Shown piece by piece: positions 1 through 9,252 of a stretch of DNA of 64,000 nucleotides. The stretch comes from Actinocrispum wychmicini (GTDB lineage Bacteria; Actinomycetota; Actinomycetes; Mycobacteriales; Pseudonocardiaceae). The stretch's first letter is position 1. Each line of letters begins with the position of its first letter. The notes below the pieces were generated by a model. That model did no database searches. It was given only the letters and a program-made list of their open reading frames with translations, and had not been told where the DNA came from. A program made the position numbers and the translations under genes. The stretch covers positions 1-64,000 of the forward strand of contig NZ_SLWS01000001.1 in the NCBI RefSeq assembly GCF_004345645.1. Direction: 5' to 3'.

Positions 1-416
1 TCACGCAAGCACCGTCGCGGCGGCCACACCGCATAGCGACTCCCCCAGCCAGGAAATGCTGAGCCGCCAAGCGATCCACCCCTCTCGCGCGTCGACCTCC
101 CAAAGCCGGCCCCGCCGGCAAGGAGGCTGATCGGCCCCGATGCTGGCGACGGTCGAGCGAGGGACGAACGTGGTGTGAGAAAGCGAGATTGCCTCACACC
201 GCACGGCTCGCAACGGTCACCACACCGCGCCGCGCCCGGAGGACATCCGGACATGCCGCCAACCGGTCGTTCCCATGAACGCACTCACATGCCGATTACG
301 GGACGGCAGATGGCCATGACGGCGACCTGGCTCGCCTTCGGTGCGTTGCCTGCCATCGCCTGCCGCCAACACGTTTATCGATGCCCTATGTGGTGCCCGG
401 CCGATATGGTGTCGCC
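1..416. other. Left edge, no supported gene
   Basis: Short open frames exist on both strands but none has a convincing ribosome-binding site, recognisable domain or codon pattern. I see no RNA gene or clear repeat here. Confidence 0.5.
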
Positions 417-749
417 ATGAAGTCGAGCATGGGCAAGGGTGATGGTTGCGAACTGCCCGCCACCGCTGTCTGTTGGCTTACCGACGAGCCGCAACCGGGC
501 GTGGTCCTGGTCGAGTTGGCGGATGCCTACGGCCTACCTCACCAACTGGTCGGCAAGAGCGTCTACTTCGGCGGGGACCTGCAGCCGACCTCGACCTATC
601 CACGCCCGACCAGCGTCCAGTGCACGATCGAAGACGTCAACGACGACATCGCCACCGTCAGCACACAGTGGTTGATCGGCGGCCCCGACAACACACCCTT
701 CGTCTTCAACGTCCGGTTGGACATCCTCAGTCCAGTTACGACCGCCTGA
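417..749 (+). CDS. Hypothetical 110-aa protein
   Basis: I do not recognise this family. The start chosen is the ATG at 417 (MKSSMGKGDG...); an upstream in-frame ATG at 381 is possible, and neither has a strong Shine-Dalgarno. The protein is soluble-looking, with no signal peptide or membrane segment, and its acidic central part (TIEDVNDDIATVSTQWLIGG) reads like beta-strands. It stands alone on the plus strand, followed by remnant genes on the minus strand, so context gives no function. The frame has sensible actinobacterial composition and no stop codons, which is the main support. Confidence 0.5.
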   Translation: MKSSMGKGDGCELPATAVCWLTDEPQPGVVLVELADAYGLPHQLVGKSVYFGGDLQPTSTYPRPTSVQCTIEDVNDDIATVSTQWLIGGPDNTPFVFNVRLDILSPVTTA

Positions 750-880
750 CCCACTGTCCACTGTGGTCACTGGTTCGACAGGGGCAGAAGCCACGTTGGG
801 GCAAGGCAGAGGCCGTGGGCTGGTCCGCGTTCTGCTCTGGGCCGTGCCACTGATGCGCAAGGCGTGACCCCGTCGACGAA

Positions 881-1083
881 TCAGAAGATGGAGTAGCCGC
901 CGTCGATGACGATGGTTTGGCCGGTTAGGTATCGGGCGCCGGAGCTGGCCAGCAACACCGCGATCGCCTCGAAGTCCGCCGGGGTTCCCCACCGGCGCAG
1001 TGGAACACGGGGGAGGATCTTCTCGCGCGCTGGCGCACTGGCCAGGATCGCGCCGGTCATCGCGGTGTCGATCCAGCCGTAAT
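881..1083 (-). pseudogene. C-terminal remnant of a short-chain dehydrogenase/reductase (SDR)
   Basis: The minus strand encodes about 66 residues with the typical SDR C-terminus: GWIDTAMTGAILA, then RRWGTPADFEAIAVLLAS, then the closing YLTGQTIVIDGGYSIF and a TGA stop at 881-883. That tail (substrate loop, helix, then T-G-x-x-I-x-I-D-G-G) is diagnostic for classical SDR oxidoreductases of the FabG type. The Rossmann nucleotide-binding half and the YxxxK active site are missing. The sequence runs straight into a transposase start at about 1084, so the gene was probably interrupted by an insertion and then lost its 5' part. It is not expected to be functional. Confidence 0.75.
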
Positions 1084-1283
1084 CGGATCAGCACTTCCCG
1101 GTCTGCAACGGCGGTGTCGGACAGGTGGCGGTCGTAGCGGCTGTGCCCCGGGTGCGACGCGGTCGCGCAGTCCGGACAAGATGGAGCGTCCGTGGTCTGC
1201 ACCTCGAACCACACCACACAGCCCGCTGTCCGCACCGCTTCGATCCGCACGCAGGTCAGATGCGGCCAGAGAACCCGCTCCAA
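1084..1283 (-). pseudogene. N-terminal remnant of an ISL3-family transposase
   Basis: Reading the minus strand from the ATG at 1283 gives about 66 residues ending IRLR. The segment CVVWFEVQTTDAPSCPDCAT followed by HSRYDRHLSD and a V-L-I-R-L-R strand matches the N-terminal zinc-finger-like region of ISL3 transposases (paired cysteines C-P-D-C, then a Y-x-R-x-L-x-D motif). The DDE catalytic domain is absent; the frame instead enters the out-of-frame SDR remnant near 1083. A separate C-terminal ISL3 fragment on the plus strand near 14.2 kb could be from the same or a different copy. Confidence 0.65.
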
Positions 1284-1484
1284 ATCAAGATCAACACACT
1301 CGGTTCATGATCAACCACGGCGTGGTCGTCCGATCACCCGGTCCATCACGGAAAGCGTCCTGAACCACGTTTCGACTGGAGTTGACACTGCGCTGCCTAC
1401 GCCAGGTACTGACTCATATCTGGGCCTGTACTCGGACGGTTATTGACTGCGCAACTGGTATCGCGGAATAGACAGTTCGAATCT

Positions 1485-3665
1485 TCACTCGGCGGGTTTC
1501 TCCATCGTCTGGACGAGCTTGCGCAGTTTCAAGGCTGCGCGATGGTCACCGGACTGCTCGTAGATAGCAATTGCTTGGCGCCAGGCGGCAACGGCTTGCG
1601 TGGTTTCGCCTACGCGGTGGAGTGACGTCGCAAGGGTGTTGAGGGTATGACAGAACTCCAGGGGAAATCGAATTCGTTGATACGGTCCACAACTGTGGAG
1701 GGCCTGCTCACAGAGCACGATTGCCTGTCGATGATCGCCCATGCCTTGCCGTGCTTTAGCAAGGCAGTGTAGTGCTGCTGTTTCAGCGCTGGGATCGTTG
1801 GCCTGTCGGCGGAGTGCCAGGCTGCGTTCGGCGTGGTGCACGGCTTGCTCGTACCGGCCGAGGCTGGTGTATGTGAGGCTGAGGTGGTGTTCGATGACCC
1901 CTTCCAGACGCCCGCGTTGCGCGCCGACGCTGAGAGGTTTTGCAGCGCAAAGATAGTTGATGGCCTCGGGTAGTCGATTTTGACGGCGACGTAACGAACC
2001 GAGCCCAAGGAGTGCGATTGCCTGCCGTCCTGGGGCGCCGATCTCTCGCGCCACCTTTAGCCCATCTTGGAAAACGGCGCTGGCTTCACTCCATTGACCA
2101 GCCAACTCATGGACCTCAGCCAGCATTGTGAGGACGTACGTCTCTGAGAGTCGGTCGCCGCAGCGGCGAGCGGCGTTGACACTTAGAATGTTGATCTCGA
2201 TCGCATCTGCCCACTGTCCTCGCCGACACAGCACCGAGCTAGTTGTGGCAGCCAAGAGGATGGTCAACTTGTCGAGCCCTCGTCGCGATGCTTGGCGTGT
2301 GGCGGCCGCTAGGTTGGCGCGTTCGGCATCCCACCAGGCTATCGCTTCGAGGAGATCTGAAAACTCCAGTTCGGGTCGTGCGCGTGGGACACAGTTGGAC
2401 ACGGGGTTCCAGTCCGCACGTACTGGATTGGAAACTCGACTGGCCGACTCGGCGTGGTAGGCGTACCACGCCAACAGTGAATGTTCGGCTTGATCGCGGT
2501 CAGCGGCGGTGATGTCGCGGTCAGCCCGTTCGGCGGCATAGGCGCGTAGCAGATCGTGGAATCGGTAGCGATCACGACCAACGAGATCGATCACGTGCGA
2601 GTCCGCGAGGTCGTCGAGCAGATGTCGTGCTGTTGCCAGGTCAAGGTCACCGGCGGCTGCGGCGGCGTGCAGGCTGATGTCCGGGCCGGTATGCACGCCG
2701 AGCGTGCGAAACACCCTGGCTTGTTCTGGGGTGAGTCGCTGGTAGGACCAGTCGAACACGGTCCGTACCGCGGTTCTCTCGTCGACCGGGTTGCTGAGCA
2801 GGTCCAGCCGTTGCTGATCGTCGGCAAGGTCGGAGACCAAGTCGGTGATGGTGGTGTGTGGGTGGCCGACCGCCCAAGTGGCAGCGATTCGTAGCGCGAG
2901 CGGAAGCCGGGCACACATCTGTGCGAGTGTGGCGACCGCGTCCGGCTCGGCCTGAGCCCGTTCAAAGCCGACGATTTGGGTAACGAGATCGGCCGCTTCG
3001 GACAAGGTGAGCAAGTCGAGGGTGACGCGGGTAGCCGCGTCGCTGATGACTAGCCCGGTCAGGCTGGCTCGGCTGGTGATCAGCACCAGACATCCGGCGG
3101 TGCCTGGCAGGAGCGGCCGTACTTGCTCGGCGCTGTTGGCATTGTCCAACACGATCAGCATCTGCCGCCCGGCCAACAGCGACCGGTACAGCCCGGCCTG
3201 TGCCTCCAAGTCCATTGGAACATTGGCTGCGGAGACACCGAGCGCGTATAGGAAGCCAGCAAGCGCCTCGCCAGGGTTGGCAGGGGCGCCAGGGCCGTAG
3301 CCGCGGAGGTTGACGTGCAGGGTTCCGTCTGGGAATCGGTGCTGTACTCGGTGGGCCCAGTGCACGGCCAGGCTGGATTTGCCGATGCCGCCGCTGCCGT
3401 CGATTGCCGTGATTACCACTGCCTGTGCTCCTGAGCCCTCCGGTTGGTCAGGACCAGGCTTGGGTGAGATGAGGGCGTCCAAGACGGCCAGATGCTCGGC
3501 GCGGCCGGTGAAGTCCCGGACCGCTAGTGGCAACTGTCGCGGTATCGGAGGGCCTTTCACAGGTGGAGATGCGTCCAGTATCAACTGGTGGACGGAGCCG
3601 GCTTGGACGACGTTGCCGATAGTCGTGCCGCTGACTTCGGCGTGGATGGTCGGTTGGTCCGCCAT
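1485..3665 (-). CDS. NB-ARC/TPR STAND protein (NLR-like) with N-terminal amyloid-type motif
   Basis: This 726-aa protein has the layout of a bacterial NLR. Residues 14-28 contain TTIGNVVQAGSVHQL, which resembles the RHIM-like BASS3 signalling motif. The NB-ARC module follows: P-loop GSGGIGKSS (about 90-98), Walker B LIVLDN (170-175), sensor TSR (197-199), the RLPLAL helix (253-258) and an MHD-like H370-D371. The second half (about 430-720) is TPR/helical repeats. Family knowledge predicts ligand-gated, ATP-dependent oligomerisation, here possibly seeding a partner effector through the short motif. No effector domain is fused to it. It is divergent from a decayed CHAT-type ATPase gene. No partner gene with the same motif is visible nearby. 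The frame is intact; the start is the ATG at 3665 with a weak ribosome-binding site. Confidence 0.85.
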   Translation of the reverse strand: MADQPTIHAEVSGTTIGNVVQAGSVHQLILDASPPVKGPPIPRQLPLAVRDFTGRAEHLAVLDALISPKPGPDQPEGSGAQAVVITAIDGSGGIGKSSLAVHWAHRVQHRFPDGTLHVNLRGYGPGAPANPGEALAGFLYALGVSAANVPMDLEAQAGLYRSLLAGRQMLIVLDNANSAEQVRPLLPGTAGCLVLITSRASLTGLVISDAATRVTLDLLTLSEAADLVTQIVGFERAQAEPDAVATLAQMCARLPLALRIAATWAVGHPHTTITDLVSDLADDQQRLDLLSNPVDERTAVRTVFDWSYQRLTPEQARVFRTLGVHTGPDISLHAAAAAGDLDLATARHLLDDLADSHVIDLVGRDRYRFHDLLRAYAAERADRDITAADRDQAEHSLLAWYAYHAESASRVSNPVRADWNPVSNCVPRARPELEFSDLLEAIAWWDAERANLAAATRQASRRGLDKLTILLAATTSSVLCRRGQWADAIEINILSVNAARRCGDRLSETYVLTMLAEVHELAGQWSEASAVFQDGLKVAREIGAPGRQAIALLGLGSLRRRQNRLPEAINYLCAAKPLSVGAQRGRLEGVIEHHLSLTYTSLGRYEQAVHHAERSLALRRQANDPSAETAALHCLAKARQGMGDHRQAIVLCEQALHSCGPYQRIRFPLEFCHTLNTLATSLHRVGETTQAVAAWRQAIAIYEQSGDHRAALKLRKLVQTMEKPAE

Positions 3666-3765
3666 GACGGCGAGTGTGTCGGGATCGACTTGTTCTGGAC
3701 AGCGGCATTGGCCGCTCTCACTCCTGTGGAGTACCAGGGTTGCGCCGTCTGAGTTGTCTTGGGCT

Positions 3766-5736
3766 GCTCAGCGCCTGTTGCAGCGGGCGTTGCGGCGAGG
3801 TAAGCGGGCCGGGGTGTTGCTGCACGGCCAGGGCCGGTTGGGGAAGTCCAGCCTGGCCGCGCGGATCGCCGACCGGTATCCGGAGTACGCGGTGGCGGTG
3901 GTGTTCGGTGACTACGGGGCGATGGACGTCCTGGACGCGGTGGCGACCGCGGTGGACACCGACCCGCTCGCCCGGGAGACAGCCTCGAATGGGCTGTCGC
4001 GGGTGCGGGACCGGCCGGAGGCGATTCGGGAAGTGCTGCTGGATCTGGTGACCGGTCCATGCGCCCAGGTCGCCGACGGGCGGCGACCACTGCTGTTGAT
4101 CATCGACGACCTTGAGCAGATCCTGGTGGCCGACCCGGCCGGGCCGCACCGGGTGACCCCTGAGCTGGCGCCGGTGCTGGCAGGGGTGCTGCGGGCGTTC
4201 GACCCTAACTACACCGACAGTCGCCTGCTGATCACCAGCCAGTTCACCTTCACCTTGGACGGCCTGGAGGAGCGGCTGGAGCGAGTGCAGTTACGGCCGT
4301 TCTCCCCGGTGGCGCAACGCAAACTGCAACGCCGTCAACAGGCACTGACCTCGCCGGACCGGCGAGCCGAGCGAGCCGGTCTGGCCGATCGGGCGGTCGT
4401 GGTGAGCCGGGGCAACCCCGGGTTGCAGGACCTGATCGGGTACCGGTTGGTGTACGGCGAGCAGGTGCCGGTGGAGCGGGCCGAGGCCGCGGTCGCCGAC
4501 ATGGAAGCCTATCTACACCAAGGGAACCTGCCGTCCGACAGTGAGGTGCGCGCGTTCCTGGAGACGCTGGCGCTGGACACCTTGCTGGCCGAGGCCGGGC
4601 CGGCGCATGTCGCTCTGCTGCGGGCCGCGACCCTGTTCGACCTGCCAGTCCCGGAATCGGTGATCCAAATGCTGGCTGATCAGGTCGGCGGCACACTGCC
4701 ACGGCTTCGCGGCCTCGGCCTGCTCGAGCCGTACCCCGATCCGTACGACCGCACCCGCCGTGCCCTGGCCGTGAACCTGTTGGCCGCCGGGCGGATCCCA
4801 CCGCTGACGGCCGATGAACAGGCCGCGCTGGCCACCGCCTGCGTCGCCGCGCTGTTCACGGCGTGGGGCGGGACCACCCCCGGCCCACGACGAGCGTTGG
4901 AGGTGGAGCTGCAGCTCGCCCAACTCGGGCTCCTCGCCGATGACCCCACCACCGTCACCGCCATCGCTACTGGCGCTGTCGCCCAATTGCGTATCGGCCC
5001 GGCCGGCAATGCGTGCGCTCTCGGGCGCGAGGCGATCGAGCTTCTGGACCGCCATCACCGACCTGTACCCCCTGAGCCTGTTGCGTGCGACCACTGACGC
5101 CGCGTTGACCGACGGAGATGGGGCGCTCGGCGAGGCGATGCTGGAAAGAGCGATGCGACGGGTCACCGCCGGCGACAACGACGACGAGGCCGGCCCACTG
5201 GAGCACGCACGGGTTCTCGCCGACCGAGCCAACCGTTTGATCACCGTAGGCGAACCGGGAGAAGCCGAACGGCTGCTGCACCACGCGCACCAACTGTTCA
5301 CCACCGCGGAATCGACCTTCGAAGCAGCGGTCGCGATGAGCAGGGTCGCGGACATCGCCTACCAGCGTGGGACTACGACGAAGCGACAGACTTGCAGCTG
5401 AGACGGTTAGAAGTGCACACACAGCTCGGTGACCGTGATGGCATCGCCGCCAACTGGTCCCTCGCCCTGATCGACCTGCGCCGAGAGAACTACAAGACCG
5501 CCATCCCCAGGGTGATCGAGTCGTTCCAGATCCTGCGTCACCTACAACGCGCCGACGGCCTCGCCATCGTCGGCGAAACACTGGCCACACTACTCATAGC
5601 AGCCGGCATCACCAATCAAGCCCGCCACGTCCTCCGCGACGGCATTCAGGCAGCCATCAAGATCGGCAACGCCGACCTCATCCAACGCTACCAACGCATG
5701 CTTGACCAGATCGGCGACGAAGGAGGCCAACAATGA
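3766..5736 (+). pseudogene. Decayed CHAT-associated STAND ATPase with TPR (5' truncated, two frameshifts)
   Basis: Homology-like sequence begins around 3766 with LLQRALRRGKRAGVLLHG and continues through a P-loop (GQGRLGKSS), a Walker B (LLLIIDDLEQIL), a sensor region (LLITSQF), a winged-helix-like part and TPRs. In actinobacteria this ATPase type usually follows an N-terminal CHAT protease domain; that part is missing because the preceding DNA belongs to the divergent NB-ARC gene. The reading frame is broken twice: near 5050-5080 it must shift by one base to reach LSLLRATTDAALTDGDG, and near 5365 it shifts back to reach DYDEATDLQLRRLEVH. The final TPR segment ends at the TGA at 5734-5736, which overlaps the ATG of the next gene. 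Sequencing errors could explain the shifts but not the missing 5' end. Confidence 0.75.
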
Positions 5737-6131
5737 TCATCCACGTCGACAGCAGCATCGCCCAGAACCTCACAACCGCCACACGCGAACTCGCGGAACT
5801 CACTCACAGCTGGGGACACGACCTACACGAGATCACCACCGACACGGTAAACGCCGCAGACGCACCTCGCGACAACGAGAAAGGGATCGACCCGGTCGCC
5901 CTATCCGCCCTGATGCTATCGATTCCCTCCGCAGCACTAGCCGTGACCGACCTCGTCGACCGCATCCAGAAACGACGCCGGGCAACCGATCTCATCCACC
6001 GCGCCCAACAACTCGCCGACCAGCACATCAACCTCACGCTGGAAACCCAAGACGGTCCCATCGAACTCGCCTCCCTCGACCCCGACCAACTTCTTAACTT
6101 GTCCGCTACCGAGCAGGACCCACCCACCTGA
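5733..6131 (+). CDS. EACC1-like effector-associated small protein
   Basis: This 132-aa protein overlaps the preceding STAND/TPR gene by ATGA, implying translational coupling. It has a short N-terminal strand (MIIHVDSS), an amphipathic region, and then a hydrophobic helix within DPVALSALMLSIPSAALAVT followed by the basic stretch DRIQKRRRA and a C-terminal beta-rich tail with ELASLDPDQLL. Those features (an aliphatic D-P-V-A-hydrophobic segment, an R/K-rich break and an E-L terminal strand) resemble the effector-associated constant component 1 (EACC1) family described in NTP-dependent conflict systems. In that family it accompanies ATPase/protease modules, probably as an adaptor. Its frame is intact although its upstream partner is broken. 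Family assignment is by pattern, not by search. Confidence 0.55.
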   Translation: MIIHVDSSIAQNLTTATRELAELTHSWGHDLHEITTDTVNAADAPRDNEKGIDPVALSALMLSIPSAALAVTDLVDRIQKRRRATDLIHRAQQLADQHINLTLETQDGPIELASLDPDQLLNLSATEQDPPT

Positions 6132-6274
6132 CAACGACGGGACCAAAAGAGCCATAACCGAGCGGACAGTACTTCTCGCCGTGCACGATGTGCACCCGGT
6201 CACGGAACCAACCACGCCTGCGGCGACGTTACATGTAATCTCTTCAGCCCACGGCCACGCACTCTCTAAGTAGC

Positions 6275-6388
6275 CGCTTATCGGCCGTTCGTGAACCCCG
6301 GCAATTGCCCCCTCGCCAGCGCGATAACTTGTTCCAGTTCTGCAGTGGTGTCGGTGGTTCCACGACAGGCAACGTGGTGGTCCTACAA
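6275..6388. repeat. Diverged direct repeat, copy 1
   Basis: About 114 bp whose counterpart lies at 6694-6806. Shared blocks include TATCGGYCGTTCG, GCGATAACYTGTTCCASTTCTG and TGGCAACGTRGTGGTCC in the same order (the first and third are consensus forms). This copy is the more degraded, with a stop in the minus-strand reading. Confidence 0.7.
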
Positions 6389-6400
6389 CGGGGTTCGGGC

Positions 6401-6526
6401 CCACTTTCCGTGAAATCGCACCCAGAATCGGCCGAAGCACGCCCACGTCACACGACCGGTGGACCCTCACCTGCAACGTCAGGTACACGACGCGTCAGCG
6501 ACAATTGCCAGCTTCACGGAAAGTGG
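6401..6526. repeat. 14-bp inverted repeat
   Basis: CCACTTTCCGTGAA at 6401-6414 is repeated in inverse orientation at 6513-6526 (TTCACGGAAAGTGG). The arms are perfect over 14 bp and partly match beyond, enclosing about 98 bp with no gene. It could be the ends of a very small mobile remnant or paired operator half-sites. No target duplication is obvious. Confidence 0.6.
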
Positions 6527-6693
6527 TCCGGATCCAAAGCTCGCGAGTCGTTGACAGAACCGACACACCGGCATGAATAGACAGCGCCTCGATTGATTGC
6601 GGCCTCGCCAGGCTACGATGATCAAAGCATGGGATTTCGATTCGACCCACATACGGTGCCATGCTTCGCCGATCGTCAAACATCCGCTTCTGC

Positions 6694-6806
6694 CGCCTAT
6701 CGGTCGTTCGGGGAACGCAGACCTCGCTAATCGACAGTGCGATAACCTGTTCCACTTCTGCGCCGCTGTCGGTGATCCCACCACTGGCAACGTAGTGGTC
6801 CCGCAA
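6694..6806. repeat. Diverged direct repeat, copy 2
   Basis: Second copy of the repeat described at 6275-6388, about 420 bp downstream and in the same orientation. On the minus strand it lies inside an open frame reading LRDHYVASGGITDSGAEVEQ. Confidence 0.7.
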
Positions 6807-6967
6807 TTGGGCAAGCGACAGGTGGAGCGCCCAGCGCGAAGCGGAGGACAAGCGAGCTGGAGGGGTGCGTCGAGTAGCGGCAAGACTTGATCGCGAGGAA
6901 CCCATGGTGCGGCCGAAGGTCAACGACATTGATCATGGCAGGTGATCAACATGTGCGTTCAAATCCG

Positions 6968-7229
6968 CATACAAGTGTGGTCAAACTCGCGGACATAATC
7001 ATCCGGCCGTTGTTGATCGCGTCGTACAAGCCGCCATGCCCACGTCGATGCTCCGGGGGCCAGGGATAAGTCGACCCGGGACCGGACTGAGCCGTCGGCG
7101 CAGAGTACCGCGTCGGCCGGCTCGAACGACCCGTCCGCTCGGGTGGTCAAGCAAACTGTCGAACTCTTGCCGAAACCGGTCCATGTCCTCGAACGCCCGC
7201 TCCTGGTCGATATCGTGCACACTGATCAC
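6968..7229 (-). pseudogene. N-terminal remnant of an actinobacterial transposase (frameshifted)
   Basis: Starting at the ATG at 7229, the minus strand reads AFEDMDRFRQEF in one frame, then TRADGSFEPADAVLCADG and RSRVDLSLAP in a second, then EHRRGHGGLYDAINNGR in a third. The ordered motifs A-F-E-D-M-D-R-F-R-x-E-F, D-A-V-L-C-A-D-G and E-H-R-R-G-H-G-x-L-Y-D are the N-terminus of a transposase family common in Streptomyces and Pseudonocardiaceae. At least two indels break the frame and the catalytic domain is missing, so this is an inactive 5' fragment. Confidence 0.7.
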
Positions 7230-7341
7230 GCAGCCCTTGGTCGGTCTTCCTTCCGTCGCAAGAGGAAATGTTCAAAACCAAGGGTTGCGTTCATGATCAA
7301 CTAAGATAGGCGCCGCCAACCGGATTCTTGAATAACAAAGT

Positions 7342-8527
7342 TTAGATCTTGCCGGCGAGGAACGCGGCTGCGTCAGACGACCGGTAGGTCATGTGCGGAC
7401 AGTTGTCCTTGGCGATGACGCATGCGGCCAGCAAGTTGGTGCCCACCTGGAGGGCATACTGGGTCGGGTACCAGAAACCGCAGATCGGGTCGCCGAGGTG
7501 GCAGAACGACTTCGTCCTGCCACCGACGCCGTCGCGGTAGGGCGGTCGAGGACCGGCGATGCCGAGGGCGATGGCGAACCCGGCGCCGTTGATGAACGGC
7601 GTGAAGCGTGGGTCGCCGAAGTGCACAACTCCCTTGATCGTTCCGCGTTCGCTGGATGACATGCGTTCGATCGCGTCGCCCACGGCGAGGGAGCCCTGGC
7701 TGTAGCCGATCAGCGCGATCTTCGTGTGTGCGGCACCGCACTGAGCGATACGTGCCCTGGTCTGGCTGAGTACCAGGTCTCGTCCGCTTACCACACTGTC
7801 GTAGTAGTTTGTTCGGATTGTGCAGGAGTTCGCTGACAGGCGCGGCCTTGTAGGTGGCGAGTGCGGATTGCGGCACCTGATCGACTGCCTTGTGCCTGTT
7901 GTTGCGAAGATCGTCGAACACCGCTCCCACAAGTGTGCCCATGCCGCCGGCTTCCGATGCGGGCTGGCCGGAGCCACGCAGTCCGATCACCAAGGTCCGG
8001 TCGCAGGCGGCGGCGCCACCGATCTGCAGTTCGACGGGCCCTACGCCGTTGGACACGCGGCCGTAGCCCACGCCCACCACCGCCTGCGTCGTTCCTTGCG
8101 TGGCAGTGTCGGCCACTTTGAACGTCAGGGTGTCGGTTTGGGTCGGCCCGGCATAGCCGGTGGGACATTCGAGCACGCCAGCCGGTGTGTCGGGATAGGC
8201 CGGCGAGGTGCTCTGCTTGCACTGCCCAGGCAGCGATTGCTGGACAAACGTCAGCTGTTCCATTCGGTACGAGACATAGAACCTGTTCTGGTCGGGTGTG
8301 TAATGCGAGTCGTTGTCCGTCGGCTCGGTCTCTGTCGCACTGATGATCAGGGTGACTGTTTGGCCGGGAAGTGCCGACGGCGGTGAGAATCGCGCCATCA
8401 CCGAGCCTGTCGACTCCCCGGCGACCGCGATCCCCGGATGGATTCCTGTCATTCCTGCGATGAGCAGGCCACCGGAAATCAGGATAGCCAGAAACCCGCG
8501 AGAGTACCGACTTTTGAGTTTCGTCAT
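7342..8527 (-). pseudogene. Cutinase-family secreted esterase, one frameshift
   Basis: The product would be a secreted alpha/beta hydrolase. The N-terminus (start ATG 8527, MTKLKSRYSRG; an upstream ATG at 8548 is possible) has a basic n-region and a hydrophobic signal segment. A non-catalytic beta-rich region with paired cysteines (about residues 35-170) precedes the hydrolase part. The cutinase core starts at TLVIGLRGSGQP and, after a one-base shift near 7810, continues through the nucleophile motif GYSQG, the acid LGDPICGFW and the histidine in NCPHMTY. All catalytic residues are present across the two frames, so a single indel separates a complete gene from a broken one. Its substrate could be polyester or lipid esters. 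Decay or sequencing error are both possible. Confidence 0.75.
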
Positions 8528-8548
8528 GCAGTCGTGGTCGACCGTCAC

Positions 8549-9016
8549 GCACCCGGTGTTACGCTCATCCGAATGTGGTAAGTAGGTGTGTCGACGTTAC
8601 GTCGCGATCGCGTGAAGCGCCGTGAAAAGTTCGCGGTCTGGTCGGTGTTTGGAATAAGCCGAACCAGCTTTGTGATGTGTCGATTCCCAGCAGAACGCTT
8701 CGCGGTCGTCCTGAGGATGACCATACCCTTCTGATCGAGTCCGCACAGGCGCGCGACGTCGTCACCACGCGAAAGTCACGTACGCGTCGTGACGTCAGCC
8801 TGTTCGCGAGGCTGTGATATCTGGCCCACTGTGCGTGACATAGCCACCTGCCAAGCCGAGTCCTGAGAAGCTAACGAGCCAACAGGCTGCAGGCTTGATG
8901 CGGTCCAGGCGGTCCGGCTTCACGGATGGCGCAGTAGTCACTTTCGTGCTACACGGCTCCGCCGGGAGAAGGTGGAGGTCGTGGCATGGCTGGGCGTTGA
9001 GCTGCTCAGCGTGGTG
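8549..9016. other. Intergenic, nothing recognised
   Basis: About 470 bp between the cutinase and the small gene downstream of the toxin-antitoxin pair. Short frames occur but have no supporting start signals or motifs. It would contain the cutinase promoter on the minus strand. Confidence 0.4.
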
Positions 9017-9163
9017 TCAGTGTGACGTGGTTACGGTTGTGGTGTCGTGATGGGGAGGCAGGGTGGTGGCGCGTTCGAGGTCTACGTATCGCAGGTATTC
9101 GTCTCCGGACAGCTGACCAGCCTCGAACCGCCACGCTAGGGCGGCAATGGCGTCCACATGCAT
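9017..9163 (-). CDS. Small 48-aa hypothetical protein
   Basis: The ATG at 9163 is preceded by a strong Shine-Dalgarno (GAGGAGGACC, ideal spacing), which is the main support for this short gene and for choosing this start over the longer frame. The product (MHVDAIAALAWRFEAG...) is mostly helical and ends in a His/Thr-rich tail. It lies about 90 bp downstream of the toxin-like gene on the same strand, so it may be co-transcribed with the toxin-antitoxin operon. I do not recognise the family. Confidence 0.5.
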   Translation of the reverse strand: MHVDAIAALAWRFEAGQLSGDEYLRYVDLERATTLPPHHDTTTVTTSH

Positions 9164-9252
9164 CGTGGTCCTCCTCTGTCTCGAAGAGAGTTCACGCAGC
9201 GTACAACGCCGCTCACGCTCACGGCGGAACGCTATGGTCTGAACCACCAATG

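Larger units (their letters stand above)
6132..6959. other. Gene-poor region with degenerate duplicated remnants
   Basis: No intact gene is visible. The stretch contains two diverged copies of a segment of about 114 bp and a 14-bp inverted repeat, listed separately. On the minus strand the second copy can be read as RDHYVASGGITDSGAEVEQV; the first gives the same pattern with a stop. This suggests a decayed coding sequence, possibly a methyltransferase C-terminus, although I cannot identify it. Confidence 0.5.

Noticed and set aside
534..1283. A 249-aa minus-strand gene
   Set aside because: Only its first 66 or so residues (ISL3 start) make sense; the rest is out-of-frame SDR sequence and antisense of the hypothetical gene at 417-749.
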